NCBI RefSeq assembly: GCF_001039355.2
Contig: NW_019774069.1
Span: 193,373 to 257,372 of the forward strand
Length of the DNA stretch: 64,000 nt
DNA from: Lingula anatina
Lineage: Eukaryota > Brachiopoda > Lingulata > Lingulida > Lingulidae
Direction of reading: 5' to 3'
Every line of letters starts with the position of its first letter. Position 1 is the first letter of the stretch. The translations under genes were made by a program, and so were the position numbers. The notes beneath the pieces are model-generated. The model was not told the DNA's origin and made no database searches. It saw only the letters and a program-made list of their open reading frames with translations. Shown here one piece after another: positions 48,177-60,600 of this stretch.

Positions 48177-51100
48177 TCAAACATGGGTGTATATATCAGA
48201 TTCATGGCCGTCCCCTTTGAGGTTAACTTTCAGGATTTGCTCCCCAGCCTTTTTACCCTTAGACCCCTTTCCGCTTTTCTGACTGCGCGGGCTTGTAGCA
48301 GTGCTTCCTGCAGCACCTCCACTGCGCACCGCTCGACCAGGAGCGCTGTTCGCACTCCGAGGAGACGCGATGGTTTCGCTCTTTCTTGACTGCCTCTCGA
48401 GTTCCGCATAAATGGCACTGTCGACGTCGGATCCAACGTTGGAGGTCGTATCCCCATCTCCCGTGCTTCCTTTTGTTCCACTTATTAGACCGTCTTTCTC
48501 TAAACCCATATTGTAAATACCGTTCTTTTGTGCTGAAATCATCCCCCCAGAACGGAGGCTTTCGTACAGTGGAATGCTGTCGTAAAAACTGAGAGAATTA
48601 AGACGTTGCTCAAGCCTTCGTTTTCTTTCTTTTTCGACATCTCGCCTAGGTCTTCTTCTGTTAACAGACGAAAAATAGGGAATGGTTGAATTAAAACAAA
48701 AAAAAACTTAATTTATCGAAACCTTATTTTCATTACTCGGTGCTACTCCTCTGGATGTATAATACGAGTGGAATTAAAGATAATCTGGATTTATTCATAT
48801 CAGGTTGCAAGATTTTAACTTTGTTTCTTTGACACCATCGCACTAAGTGGATCGAGCCAAGTCTGCGGGGACTCTCGCTAAGTGCTATCAACCTAACTGA
48901 ATGACACACCAACTTTTCTTCATTCTGATTAACGCCGGGAGAATGCGTGTCAATCAGTTCAGCTGAATGCAGTCAGCGAGAGTCCCCGCAGAGTGGGTCG
49001 ATCCAAAAAGACCGATGGTGTCTATGGAAATGGGGCTTTAACACAATGTGTTTTCCCTTGTAGTGGCGCAAACCAACTCACCTCCGGCTGATACACATCA
49101 GGAGTGTCAATATGACTATGAGCAATATGATTCCTCCCACACAGATAGATATGATGATGATGCCTGGAAATAAGTCACGTTATCAACTACTTCGAGTACG
49201 CTATTATGAGCTAGTATCTACATTGCACATAGCAAAAGCAGCACTAGTAATGATTGTAATCATTTCAAAGGCAAGCCATGGAAAACTTGCATGGTACTGC
49301 CGAAAAACATTCGACATGCATAGCTCTATATAATGGACTGTTGGATTAGTAAATACTGCACAAAAAGAACTTTTACTTATGGAAATCACATCTTCAAAAT
49401 TAAACCGGTTCTGTGGATTAACCGTCTGGGGCACATTGGGACGACTGGGGATGATCTAGAAAGATCACATTGCACCTCAAAGGAATCACCGGTAGATTAA
49501 TTTGATTGCCATTTTTGAGGCACAATGCTGTTTTTATCTGAGCCTAGCCTGACTCACCTGTCATACGCGATTTCCTTCCTTCGGCGTCTATTTCATTGTA
49601 AACTGCGTTTGCTTGTCCATCCCCTGTCTCATACACTTTAAAATATTATGAATTACAGATTCAATACATATCACATCGAAAATCATGCCCCTCTTCAGTT
49701 GTGGATTGTTATCAACATTAGTATGGCTGTCTAAAGGTTGAATTCAACTTTTTGCAATAAATTATGTCCCCAAAATTTTCATAACACATTCTAAAGTTTT
49801 TGAAGCCCTTGGGATTTGAAAAAAAAAGGAAATTATCAACATACCTTTTGTTGACGTGGAAACTGTGAAATCGGATGAAGACTGTTTACGAGTTTCAAAA
49901 TTTTTCTCTGGAGTCCATAGGTTTTTCCAAGAAGTGGGCGTCTTAGTTGTCCATTCTGTTCGTTTTTCTAATTTCTTATTTTTCGTCCTCTGAATGTATT
50001 TTGCAGTCGGATTTGAAGTCGTCTCTTTTAAAGTTGGTGACTTTTCTTCCAAGACAGGTGTTGCTTTTGGCATCTCTGTTTTCTCCATTTCGGATGAAGT
50101 TTCGGGAAATATCGCCTTAGTAGCGTAGATTGTGGTAGTTGTATCAAGCGGTGGTCTTTTAGTGGTTGTGGCGGCAGTCTCTGTGAGCTCTGGTTTTGTC
50201 GTGGGGTGATGGGTATTGCACTTGACAGAAAGGGTAGCATTGGCGTTAGATGGATATACTGAAGTGCAGAAAAACGAGGAATTATTTTTTTGGATTTTTT
50301 GTTTATTATAGTTATTATTATTGCTATTGTTATTTGCTTTTCATAAAATTAGTTGCACAATCAACAAGGCCTCACAGTTTTTGTTTTGTTTTGTTTTGCT
50401 TTTTGAAATATCAAAAATTAGTGCATATCTGAATCCAAATCATTTAACAGGAAACCAATGAAATGGGTAATCCGAGGTAGTGTTATAAACTGTTTTCTTT
50501 TCACATCGACGTTAAATCAATCGCCTCCTTTGCAGGAACTCAACTTGGATTTGTAAAACATCTAATAAGTCTGTATTTTGAAAAAAGAAAACGTTAATAA
50601 AGAAAACGGGCAAAGCACATCTGTAGATGGACAACATAACTCTTGTAAAATTAAATAAGGTAAACCTATGTCATGCAATCATTATATATTGTCTTTAATA
50701 TTTTCATTTTGTTTTTGTGTACCTTACCAGCAAAATGCATCCAAAACCCTACGTGACTCTCAGCGTCATCAGTATGAAAGTGTAGTTTGAATTTTCTGCT
50801 TAAGACAGTATCGCGAAAGGCCCCACACAATCTTCGTTTTTCACCACTCATGTCCATCTCCAAGAAGTCTTTACAAGGACTGTCATATTTAACGGAAAAG
50901 TACGTGGACTCCAATTGAACCCGTGTGTGCCTTGTGCTGGCTGTGATCTCGCAGGTACAGTCGAGATCAGTGGGGTAGCGATTCGGGAAATTTGGAGTGG
51001 AAATGTAGCCGTCCCTAGATATGTAGGACGCAGGCGTGCAGATGTCTGTGATGGAAGTTTCTGATGAAAAAGATGGAAAAATAAATTAAGTTTTGACGTT

Positions 51101-52338
51101 TTTACTTGTCAGAGAAAAAATACTCTGAGAAGGGTGTCGGTTCATAGAAAATAATGATTGGTAACAGCGTGAGTTGATTTCCATTTTCTATTATTTACAA
51201 AAATATATTTTGAAGGCAGCATTAAATATAGTCATGTCCTTTAAATCCCAGATGTTATGGCTAGAGCAATGAAATATAAAACAGAAGTGTGAATAATGGC
51301 AGTTAAGAAGATGACCATTTGCCAAAAATGATTTGATGAACAACCTGGAATGCATTCATATTCAATCTGTTCGTAGTTGGTCAAATTACTTCCGCACTGT
51401 CGCCTGTCAACTTGAAAACGTGTGCACGTCTGCTGGCCCTCGCAGTACCTGTGGACAACGCTTGTGTCTCTATTATTGGATACCACACAATCGTCTGCCA
51501 TGTGCGAACATGCATCATTGCCATCACGAGGTGAGTACCCGAAGAAGTCCTCGATAACCTTGATTTTTTCGCCGGCTCTGCAGCTGAGGCCAATCACTTG
51601 CCCATAGCATTCGCTAAGCTCGAACGTGCCTGAAGAAAAATATCATTAACATTTTCTATAGAAGTTCTACTGCATTTCAAAAAATGATGTAGCATCTTTA
51701 GGCTAAACAAAACACCAGGAAACCCACACAATTGTTGGGAGGGGGTGGGCAAGGAGTGTGTGTGTGGGGGGTGGGGGGGGAGGGTTGAGAGACAGAAAAC
51801 ATTATGCCTTGGTTTTGTCAGGATGTTTGGAAGTATAAAAACATGTTTAGAGAAGCATTCCACCTAACAGAGTAAAAAATTGAATGAATATTATCAGGGT
51901 GTTTGTGTTGACTTTTCATGGATACTTCAATACTAAAAACATAACATTAAATTGTAGATCACTTCACACACGTACACATCCACCCACACATAACAGCTCA
52001 CATCTAGCATTACGCTCGACCTGTCTATCTGTCCATTATTTTAGTTTTAGTTTTTGTTTAAATAGTGCAAATAATAAAGATAAAGCAAATTAACTGCATT
52101 TGTTACTTAATACTCAATACTTAAAATAAAGCCACCTCTTCTGTTTTATGCCATACATACATGATACACACATAAAGTGTCATCGCCAGACCAAAGTGAT
52201 GTCAAGAAAGGCCTTTAATCACCGTGCACAGCTTGTAACGTCAGAATGGGTAATTACTGAGAGTTAAAATAGAGAGTTCATTAACTTGAATGTGCAGGTC
52301 GTGAAGGAACGCCCAATGCGACCACTTCTTTTCAGCAC

Positions 52339-52385
<47 letters not shown>

Positions 52386-52992
52386 CTCTAACTCAAACGT
52401 TCGCCCCCTTTAAAGGTTCTGAGAAAGAATAAACACTAACAAAAACTAGCGTCAGCATAATCGCATATGTTTTAATAACCAGCTGTTATGACATTCATCT
52501 AAAGGTCATAATCGGACCCGTCTGCAAGAAACGTATTAATGCCAAGAAAATCCTAAGATAGTAATATGCTAATAATGTCTATAGAAATGTCACCATATCA
52601 CAAAAAAAAAAAGGTTTACTTGAAAACTTACGAAAGTTAGGGTGGTTTAAATAATTTTATCCTGGTAATGGATTTTTTGCACTAGGCCCCTATCTAACGC
52701 TGTCTTTTATCAGTATTTCTAATTGTGACAAGCGCATTAATACCAAAAAGTAATGTTCATTGGTAGTCCTTAATATCTCTGAATTTTTTCCTAGACGCCA
52801 CTCCTATGCTAAATGTATCTACTTATATCACTTTATTTACTGAACGACGAGTTTCGGAATCATTTTTGAAGAAATGTTTAGTAACTTACCCTCGCTTGGA
52901 GTCAAAACCAGCCATAATACCATCCCAACTGCGAAAAGACGGTCATCCAATGTAAAAGCAAAACCTTCTTTATAGAAACGTCGTTTTCCCAT
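48177..52992 (-). CDS. Type I membrane protein with SUEL lectin and CUB domains
   Basis: Exons, minus strand: 52992-52890, 51629-51345, 51060-50728, 50258-49845, 49635-49558, 49163-49082, 48657-48177; all phases agree, giving 591 residues. Exon 1 encodes a probable signal peptide (hydrophobic FAVGMVLWLVLTPSEG). Residues ~37-130 form a SUEL/rhamnose-binding-type lectin domain: CYGQVIGLSCRAGEKIKV, FFGYSPRDG, then CEGQQTCTRFQV and YEQIEYEC. Residues ~135-240 form a CUB domain (ISTPNFPNRYPTDLDCTC, CKDFLEM, LCGAFRD, FHTDDAESHVGFWM). Residues ~241-404 are a Thr/Lys-rich stalk, likely O-glycosylated. One membrane segment lies at ~406-429, followed by a basic stop-transfer stretch (RRRPRR). The ~160-residue tail has YDSI (Y457), YESL (Y463), YAEL (Y515) and a C-terminal YTHV. 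The lectin, CUB and transmembrane units are each one exon, as in shuffled modules. I recognise the domains but not the protein. A receptor or adhesion role is inferred. Intron 6 carries an inverted repeat. Confidence 0.85.
48831..49022. mobile_element. ~192-bp inverted-repeat element in intron 6 of the lectin/CUB gene
   Basis: The ends GACACCATCG (48831-48840) and CGATGGTGTC (49013-49022) are inverted. The inner blocks CTGCGGGGACTCTCGCT and AGCGAGAGTCCCCGCAG are exact complements. Adjacent TATGGAAATGGGGCT on the right resembles the ends of the MITE at 20320-20535, so the families may be related. Confidence 0.7.
52339..52384. repeat. (ATT)n microsatellite in lectin/CUB intron 1
   Basis: About 15 trinucleotide units are present. 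Confidence 0.95.
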
Positions 52993-54784
52993 GTTCTCTT
53001 AAATCTCCCTTTGGATATGAAATTCGACCTTATGCACAAGACACCAAAAGGAAGTCTTCCACCAAATGTCACCAAGAAAAAATTAATCGTCACTAGCATG
53101 GCCTCGTTACCTTGGAAACCCATCTGTGACCAAAAACCGATTAGGGCGTGATAGTGATTCAAAGCACCAAGTACCTTATAAAACGCTCTTGAATAATATG
53201 AATATTGAATAATTTGAGCCGAATGGATTTCTCAGACAATACAATGAAATACCAATTCTTTGTGGAATATTGGAAAGTAAAAAAAATATAAGGGTAAGAC
53301 ACCAAACGATTTTACTTGTTCGTATTTTAATCATTACTAATTACCTTTTATTAGTATTAATTTACCCTTTCTTAATCTCTCAATTTAGTCACAGATACAT
53401 GGGCTATGCATAACATATACTTAGTTGTCTTTGCCCAAAGAAGTAAACAAAGCATGTTGCTAATTATACTAAATATACTGACTTTATATATATATTGCCC
53501 TTTTTGTATCTAAATTGATGATTTAAAAATTATTTATGAAGGAATAAGTGCGCGTTACAAAAAGTTTTCTTTTTTTTTTTTTTTTTTTTTGAAAATTTTG
53601 TGTGGATTGGATAAGCTTTTCCTTCATCTGATGAACTGAATGCAAACATTCACGCGAATTTTTACAACCCGATAGGCATGTTTGATATATTTTGACGGTC
53701 TAAATTAGGGAAAACTGACAAACAAATCAGTTGTTTCATGAAATCAGTTTATTAAATCATCGTAAGATCACGACAATACTGCAACCAACAGCCAAACATC
53801 TTTCATGGGGAAAACATAATTGATCCGGCTCTAAGTCAGTGCAATGTACTTGATTTAATATTATCCATGACGGAACAGTTGCCTTGTTGATATACGCAAA
53901 TCAATGTCACTTTATGAGTGCTAAGAGCACTTCAGTCCTGCTGATTATCGCAACTCAAACCCCAGTCTTATTTGACAACCCGGGGGAATCGAGTTGGGAT
54001 ATCAATAGAAAGACAATTCAGTTCTTCCTAGTAAATTCAATACATCACTCAATTGTGTTAAATACCTGGAATTGATGTCTCTAAGCATTTAAGTCCTCGC
54101 CGTGAATTTTGTAAATAAAGTTGATCGATGTTTCCAGCTGGCATTGACACGTCTTACAATTTACCTGAATGAGGTGTGACAGTTTTTGTTATGTGTTGTC
54201 CTTGGAAATATCATCGTGGCTTTTTTGTGTGTGTGTATGTATGTATGTGTGTGTCTGTTTGTGTGTGTCTTTATAATGCCAGGGATGTCACATTTGTTAA
54301 ATTTTGAACAGCCGTACAACTAACCAATCGAGATAACCACATGCCCATGAAAAGCACAGGACCTCAGTTAACCACTTAGCTGCACAATTAAAGCGAAGCG
54401 ACTGACGTCACATTTCAAACCACCTGAGCAGAACGGCAGTTCACATTGTACATCGCACCTGTTACGGTAATCCACCGTGCCAACATTCGAGACCCGGCTG
54501 CCTTCTTCAGGACGACCCTCTAGCGACGGTACACATATCAAGGGTAGAAATGACCTATGATATATAATAAGGCGATCATTGACAGTGGCACGTCGACACT
54601 CAGCAATTCATCCAAGATTAATGACTTTTTTATCGCAATGGAAGGGGACCACAAGATGTTAGGATTTTAATTAAAGTCATGTGGTTTTACAAAAAGATTA
54701 TACAGAGGGGAGAGCTATGCCAGAAAGATCATCCCTAATCATCATACATCTGACCAGAGCAAAACTTTCACAGAGACCGGAGAG
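52993..54784. other. Intergenic region between divergent genes
   Basis: It holds the 5' flanks of the minus-strand lectin/CUB gene and the plus-strand 633-residue gene. There is a T run near 53570 and a (TG)n-rich patch near 54220-54270. No exon was recognised. Confidence 0.5.
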
Positions 54785-57700
54785 ATGATGCATAAAACAG
54801 ATAGAGGAACACAACATAAAGATGAAGACGCAATATTTCCCAAAGCTTTGCGTTACGCCGATTTTCTAGTTAAACACGGTGCTAAGGTAAAACTACACAG
54901 ACAAAGTACCTTCTTAACAACGACCACCGATCCATCTGCAGCCTTTAAACAGAGAAATGAAGCAAAGAAAGTCAAGGAGGATAGCCGGAAAGCTGTGAGC
55001 AGTGCAGAGACCAGTGATTCTTCTGGGAGCAACCCGAGTACGACAAAGGAAGGTAATTCTCTAGCTGACTCCAAATCAAGATTTCCTATCCTGGGTCCAA
55101 CACGCCAGGACACCCAGCTTTACTTCAAACGTCGTCATAAAACGAGGTTAGTGTGCTTCTTTATTACTTTTTTTGTAATTATTTTTCGTGGCATTGGCAT
55201 TTCTCTTCTAATAAATTCTTTAAATTGACACCGGTTGAACAGAATTGGCTTGACAGTGACTGTTACTGATTATATATGTAAAACATGCTGCATGCTACCG
55301 ACGATTTGAACTATAAGACGTAAGTAAATATTCCAATATAGATTAAAGGTTATTATTACATCAATCTGCGATTACATTTTAACCTCACGAAGTACAAAAC
55401 CCCAGTGCTCAAAAGATACGAAAGCACCCGCGCGTTGCATTTTAGATAGAAAAGAACTGTCTGAAGTGACACGTTAATAAACATACTTATATAGCAACCG
55501 TTGGTGACACAGTCTAACATACTTGTCGTTATTACGCTACTGCAGCAGATAACGTGGAGGTGGATACTGGCATGTTTAAATTTAAAATAATATTCCAACA
55601 AAGGGATTGTATGCCACATAAAATCAAGTTTTTATTTAACGAATAGGGTCTTCAACTGTGATGCATGGTCTTTGCCTGCACTTTCCAAATACGTATTATG
55701 TTACATGTTTTTTTTTTTTTTTTTTTTGTCAATCTGCGTTTTTTCAGTGAAGTATGTGCGGGTGTTGGTGCTTTGTATTTTCCCAAAATATCAGCCTTAT
55801 GGTTTCCAATATGACCTTAGGGCCACGGCTTCAAAAAGAACCCCCATGTTATTCAATCTGTACCTAAAATAAGATTAGATTTAATATTACCATTGCCAGA
55901 AATGATATTGTATATAATAATCTATTTCAGGATGCCGTTGCCTGGGTTTGGTTATTGTAGGTAAAGTAGTTAAGTGCTTGAGAATAATTTCATGTGGACA
56001 TAGTTCGGGTCTATAAATAATGCCTTGACGGTAAAACCAACAATGTTTTTCGGATGCTCAGTCATCTGCAGTTTATTCAGTTCAGATTTCAGTGTAGCAG
56101 TCCATTGAGGTGGTATTAGTGTGTGTTATTGTGGGCATGATTCCATTACAATGTCCACTATTTGTTATACTCAATTTAGATTGAATGGCCCATGCTCGGT
56201 GAAATTAACAACGATAAAGAAATACTCTTATGTAGTTGAGACCACTTAACCTAAAGAGAAGAAGCACGAAAATAAATACAGAGACACTGAAAAGAATAAC
56301 AAATATGACTTTGTTTGCTTTTAAGATTTTTTGAGGGCCAGGTTCAAAATGTCGTGCTCTCGGCGCTGTAAAGGTCCTAAAGACATCAAATAAGAAATAA
56401 ACAACACCTTTTTTCTTAAATAGACCTACTATGCGTGCCTTCTAACATTAAAAAGCTGGAGGGTGTTTCATAGATTGTGCACCTGGGGAACAAAAGATCC
56501 TTATTCTTATGTAATTTTAAACAGAAAGTTAAGCGACATGGCAAACACGACGTTTAATGGGTAGTTCTTTACCTTAACTGATGCCAAAGGCTGGATTTTT
56601 ATTTTTATTTTTTTTTGTCTGTCATCGGTGTTCTACGAGCAATGCATTTTCCTCTCATTTATAATCACTAAGTGTTAAACTGGTAACGTTAATGTCTTCT
56701 AAGAAAGTAAAGATAAGTTATTTTGTAATTTTTATAGAATGATTGAAAGTGATGAGTCATTTGGCTTTTGCTGGTAAACAACCAAGACTGGGTTACGTAT
56801 TAGCAACATCTGCTTCTCTGAATGACCTTTTCACTAAAAACAGTAAATCACATCCAAGATAAGACGTGAATGCCAAACCATTTGAAAAACACAGCTATTC
56901 TATAACGATTCGATGAATTTCAGGAAATCACTATAAAAACACTTCTTTGACTCCAGGAAATTGACACTGTACATGGTAATGTGACGAATGTCATTAAGGT
57001 GCTTTGTTCTCGTGTCATTTTATTCAAGATGCAATATTCTCCTCTTGTTTAATAGCAGCACATTAATGTTACAATTAAGTACGATGAATCCAAGGTAGTT
57101 TTGACTGTTAAAATTCCATATTTTGACACAAAGAAATGGACACATTGGCAGTCGAATCCTTTTAACCTATCCAAGATTTTCCCCCCAAATCGAATTTTCC
57201 TCGAAAAAAAAAATTCTTCTAGACACAAATCATTGCTCGACCCACCTCCGTAATTGAATTCGTTGTTTATACCATTTTTAATTAAATGATTTAGTTTTAA
57301 AAGTTTTCTATAACGTTTTGACTGCCATATCTTCTTGTACATTTCAAAACGAAAAACTGACATAAGGCACTTTTATTTGAGGAGCTTATTTTCAAGGTCT
57401 GAATTGGGAAAGATAAACTGCTTTGAAGGATATGTAAACTAACAAAATATGACCTTGGATTAGTTTCAGATGGGATAGTTTACCTTTAATTATACCATTA
57501 ATCGTTCCATAAAAATTAAAATTAAAAGGGTTTTTGCAAGGCATTTAAAGAGCATAAAAGCTTTTATATATTTAATGTAAAGAATGTTTTACTACTCGTG
57601 TTCTAATAAACGTTATATATCTTAGTTTTAATCTTTTATTATATACTGAGAGTAATTGTAATTGTAACTGTAATAATTTGTCAATGTCTCTTATCTTATT

Positions 57701-59253
57701 TCTTTAATCGTAGGTTAACCTTCGAGGATTTGAAGAAAGAACTCGGAATTAAAAATGAAAAAGAAAATGCAAAGGACACTTTCCGCCAATCCCGACCATT
57801 TCACCACGAGCGCTCTAACACACTTCAGCACATTCCGTCAGCCAGAAACCTCATAACAACAAACGAAGTTCAAACATTGACACGATCTCTTCCAAATTTG
57901 GTAGTAAGTACCACAGATAACGCTTTAGACTCGAAAAGAGAGTTGGATAACTCATCGAATTCTTTAGTGCCAAGAAAAGTAACTAGAGAGAAAACACTAT
58001 ATCCTTCCATTCACGGATATCATCCGAGGAGCTTTTCTCCTACGTACAAGAGATTAATACACGCCAAAGATACGCTTCATTGTGAAATGAAGGACAGACT
58101 ACAGGAAATAAAAAGAATTAAAACTGCTAGAACGGCAGAAAATTTCTATAAAAAGTATCTGAATGAAACTAATGACGAAGACCTTGCAGTCATTCGAACC
58201 ATGGAGTTCATGCAAAGTGTCGATTCCGAAATCACTGCTGACGCTTCAGAAACTGAACCACGTGCCATATCCTTACGAACCCCAATGCCGGAAAGAGTCT
58301 TTAAATTTGACAAGTCGATTTTTGACTTGAGCCTACATATCTTCTTGCCGCAGGGAGATAACAAAGAACCATTAGACAATATGGAATCAGACGATAACAT
58401 TGAAAGTAGAAAAGGTTTGCCTAAGAGGAGTAACAGTCACCTTTTAGTAAAAAGCAACGATAGAAATATATTAAAACCCTTGAGTGAATCTCAGTTGAAA
58501 GTGAGACATAAACCTCAAAAATCTAGGAATAAATCTCCTAAAAAGTTACCGAAGCGCGAAATAATGTCCCCTGAATGCGACGAGCCATTGTTGAAGGACG
58601 ACGTGGAAACACTGATGAGCAAGCAGGCTGACCCTTATTTTAGCGATGCAGGCAATGAAGCTCCTGACTCAGAAACACAAGAAGGTTCAACTGAAGTGAA
58701 AAAAGATGATCCTGTGAAAAAATCAAAGGCTATGAAAGTTAAAAGTCGCAAGAAAGTTGACACCAAACCTGAAGAGCCACATTTACCAAAATTGACAATA
58801 GCGTCAGATTTTGATGCACTAATTGAAGAACACTCGAAGCATCCTAAGGTGTCACTTCATCACACAGACAAAGTCAACAACCCTTCGTCCAAGTCAGGCC
58901 AAGTTGAGGACGTGTCGGCCGAAAATCTTCTAACCACGCACGAAACACAGAATTCACAGACAGAGAGAAAAGAATCTGGCGTCGCAGATGATAAAACTGC
59001 AGAAGTAAAAAAGGAGAAAAAGAAAATGAATCCACCCCCGAAACCACAATCATTAGCAGACAACAAACTCATATTCGACCGCCAAAAGGCTAAAGCCGTC
59101 ACAAAACTTGCCCGAATGTCAAATTTGACTGCCGAGGAAGCCAATGATCTTTGGCTGACACGCGATGCCAAAATTTTGGGAAATAAATATATAGACCAAT
59201 ATAACAAAACGGCTTTTGGTTCAGATTCTGAGAGTGATGATGACGACAAGTAA
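54785..59253 (+). CDS. Uncharacterised 633-residue charged protein
   Basis: Two exons, 54785-55146 and 57714-59253, join in phase (AG|G) to give 633 residues. The start is the first of two adjacent ATGs after an in-frame TAA at 54668. The protein is rich in Lys, Glu, Ser, Asp and Thr, with no signal peptide or membrane segment. Segments that look conserved are ALRYADFLVKHGAKVKLHR near the N-terminus, YFKRRHKTRLTFEDLKKELG across the intron, and SIHGYHPRSFSPTYKRLI. The last ~60 residues (LARMSNLTAEEANDLWLTRD, then DSESDDDDK) end in an acidic tail. Most of the rest is likely disordered. I do not recognise a family. A poly(A) signal follows at 59302. The 2.6-kb intron holds nothing that I could identify. 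Confidence 0.8.
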
Positions 59254-60600
59254 AACTGGGCTTATTTCCCTTTTTCTGGTAGGTTTATCTTAAATGATTA
59301 CAATAAAGTGGAAACAACACTAGATCTTAATTGTTAATAAAACAAACTGAAGTAATTAATACCAAGACATTAAGTAACTCCACTTCAGGCAAAATCAAAT
59401 CTTGTAATATGTGAATAAATGTGCCAAAAAGAAATAAAAATAATAATAATAATAAAATTCTGTATTTTGTGTGTAATTATTTCTTAGTTTTCAAAATATA
59501 TCTTTATTCAAAAGAATTATGTAGAGGTTCATGCAGTTAAACGATCAATCGTCTTCCGAAATTGTTTTATTTTTTTATGTGCAAAGTTGGTTTGAAGTAA
59601 ATTATATATATCACCAATAGCGCAGGTTATTCTCTTTTATGTTTCAATCATGTACATTACTCAAGATTCAAAAAGCCCATATAAGTTTGAGACTATAACA
59701 AGTAATTATAACTCGTCTTATTCCCTTGTTATTGTAAAACACATCAAAAAGATATGCATTCACACCAACAATTTCATGCTGTCAGAGGGCACTTTGTTAC
59801 TGCCGGCAAGCTGCCATTGAAAAAGACCTAAATCATATCGTCAGTTATCAAGCCTGCTTGCTAATTCGGAAAGATATCTTTTTGATGGAAACTATTCGGC
59901 AGACATCGGGAGATTTCGTATTCCAGTGATCACAAGGCACATATATAACATAACCAGTGAAAATAAATTACGTACACACCCTTTAAATATGCAAATATGT
60001 CTAAAAAGTCAAACATATGAAAAGCATTATAATCCACTGAAGAGAAACATTGGGTAAGTGAAAGTGCACAAAAAATTGCACCACTAAAAAAATTTAATTG
60101 GTTAATATGCTGCTGATATGGTATTATTTATGGTGTGATACAACCAACCTGCTGCTGATAAGCACTTGCTGTGTTAGAGCTATTGGTAGCCGTCGATGAT
60201 GTTAATAAGTTGCTTTTTGAATTTTATTATATCTGCCACCACTTTTCATTTTGTGCCCAAAAACACTTCAAGTGAGCGCGAGAGAGATAGCAAGAGCGAA
60301 AGAGAGAGAGAGAGAGAGAGAGAGAGTAAAAATCCGATACTCGTTGTTAGGGATTTTATGCTACCATGGAAATAAGTTCTTAATAATTGATTCGATTCAC
60401 GTCTTTATGCCAATCAGGTTCTACTTAATCAGCTTTATTTCCCTTTCCAAGATGAAGTATGTTGCAAAATAACCCGACGGCAGAAGTTTGGGCATTACTT
60501 AAAACCGACTTAAAGACGTGGTCAGTTTCAGCAAGCTCAAAATTTTAAGTTACCGAAGTTGAGTTGAAGTTCCTTTACGTCATTGAATTACCTAGAAAAC
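59254..60600. other. Intergenic region with (GA)n tract
   Basis: It contains a (GA)n microsatellite at about 60299-60327 and no recognised exon. The right end is the probable leader of the 408-residue gene; the in-frame TGA at 60565 fixes its upstream limit. Confidence 0.5.
59302..59307 (+). terminator. Poly(A) signal AATAAA of the 633-residue gene
   Basis: AATAAA lies 49 bases after the stop codon, with another at about 59334. The position suits a short 3' UTR. Confidence 0.5.

Noticed and set aside
58860-59249. Minus-strand 129-codon frame
   Set aside because: It lies wholly opposite the second exon of the 633-residue gene and is low-complexity Ser/Phe-rich; it is an antisense shadow.
57730-59253. 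507-codon frame treated as a complete gene
   Set aside because: It begins within exon 2 at a non-ATG codon. A good acceptor at 57713 and phase match to 54785-55146 show that it is the second exon.
60583-60600. Six extra codons before the 408-residue protein
   Set aside because: They would need initiation at TTG; the first ATG at 60601 is preferred in an animal gene.
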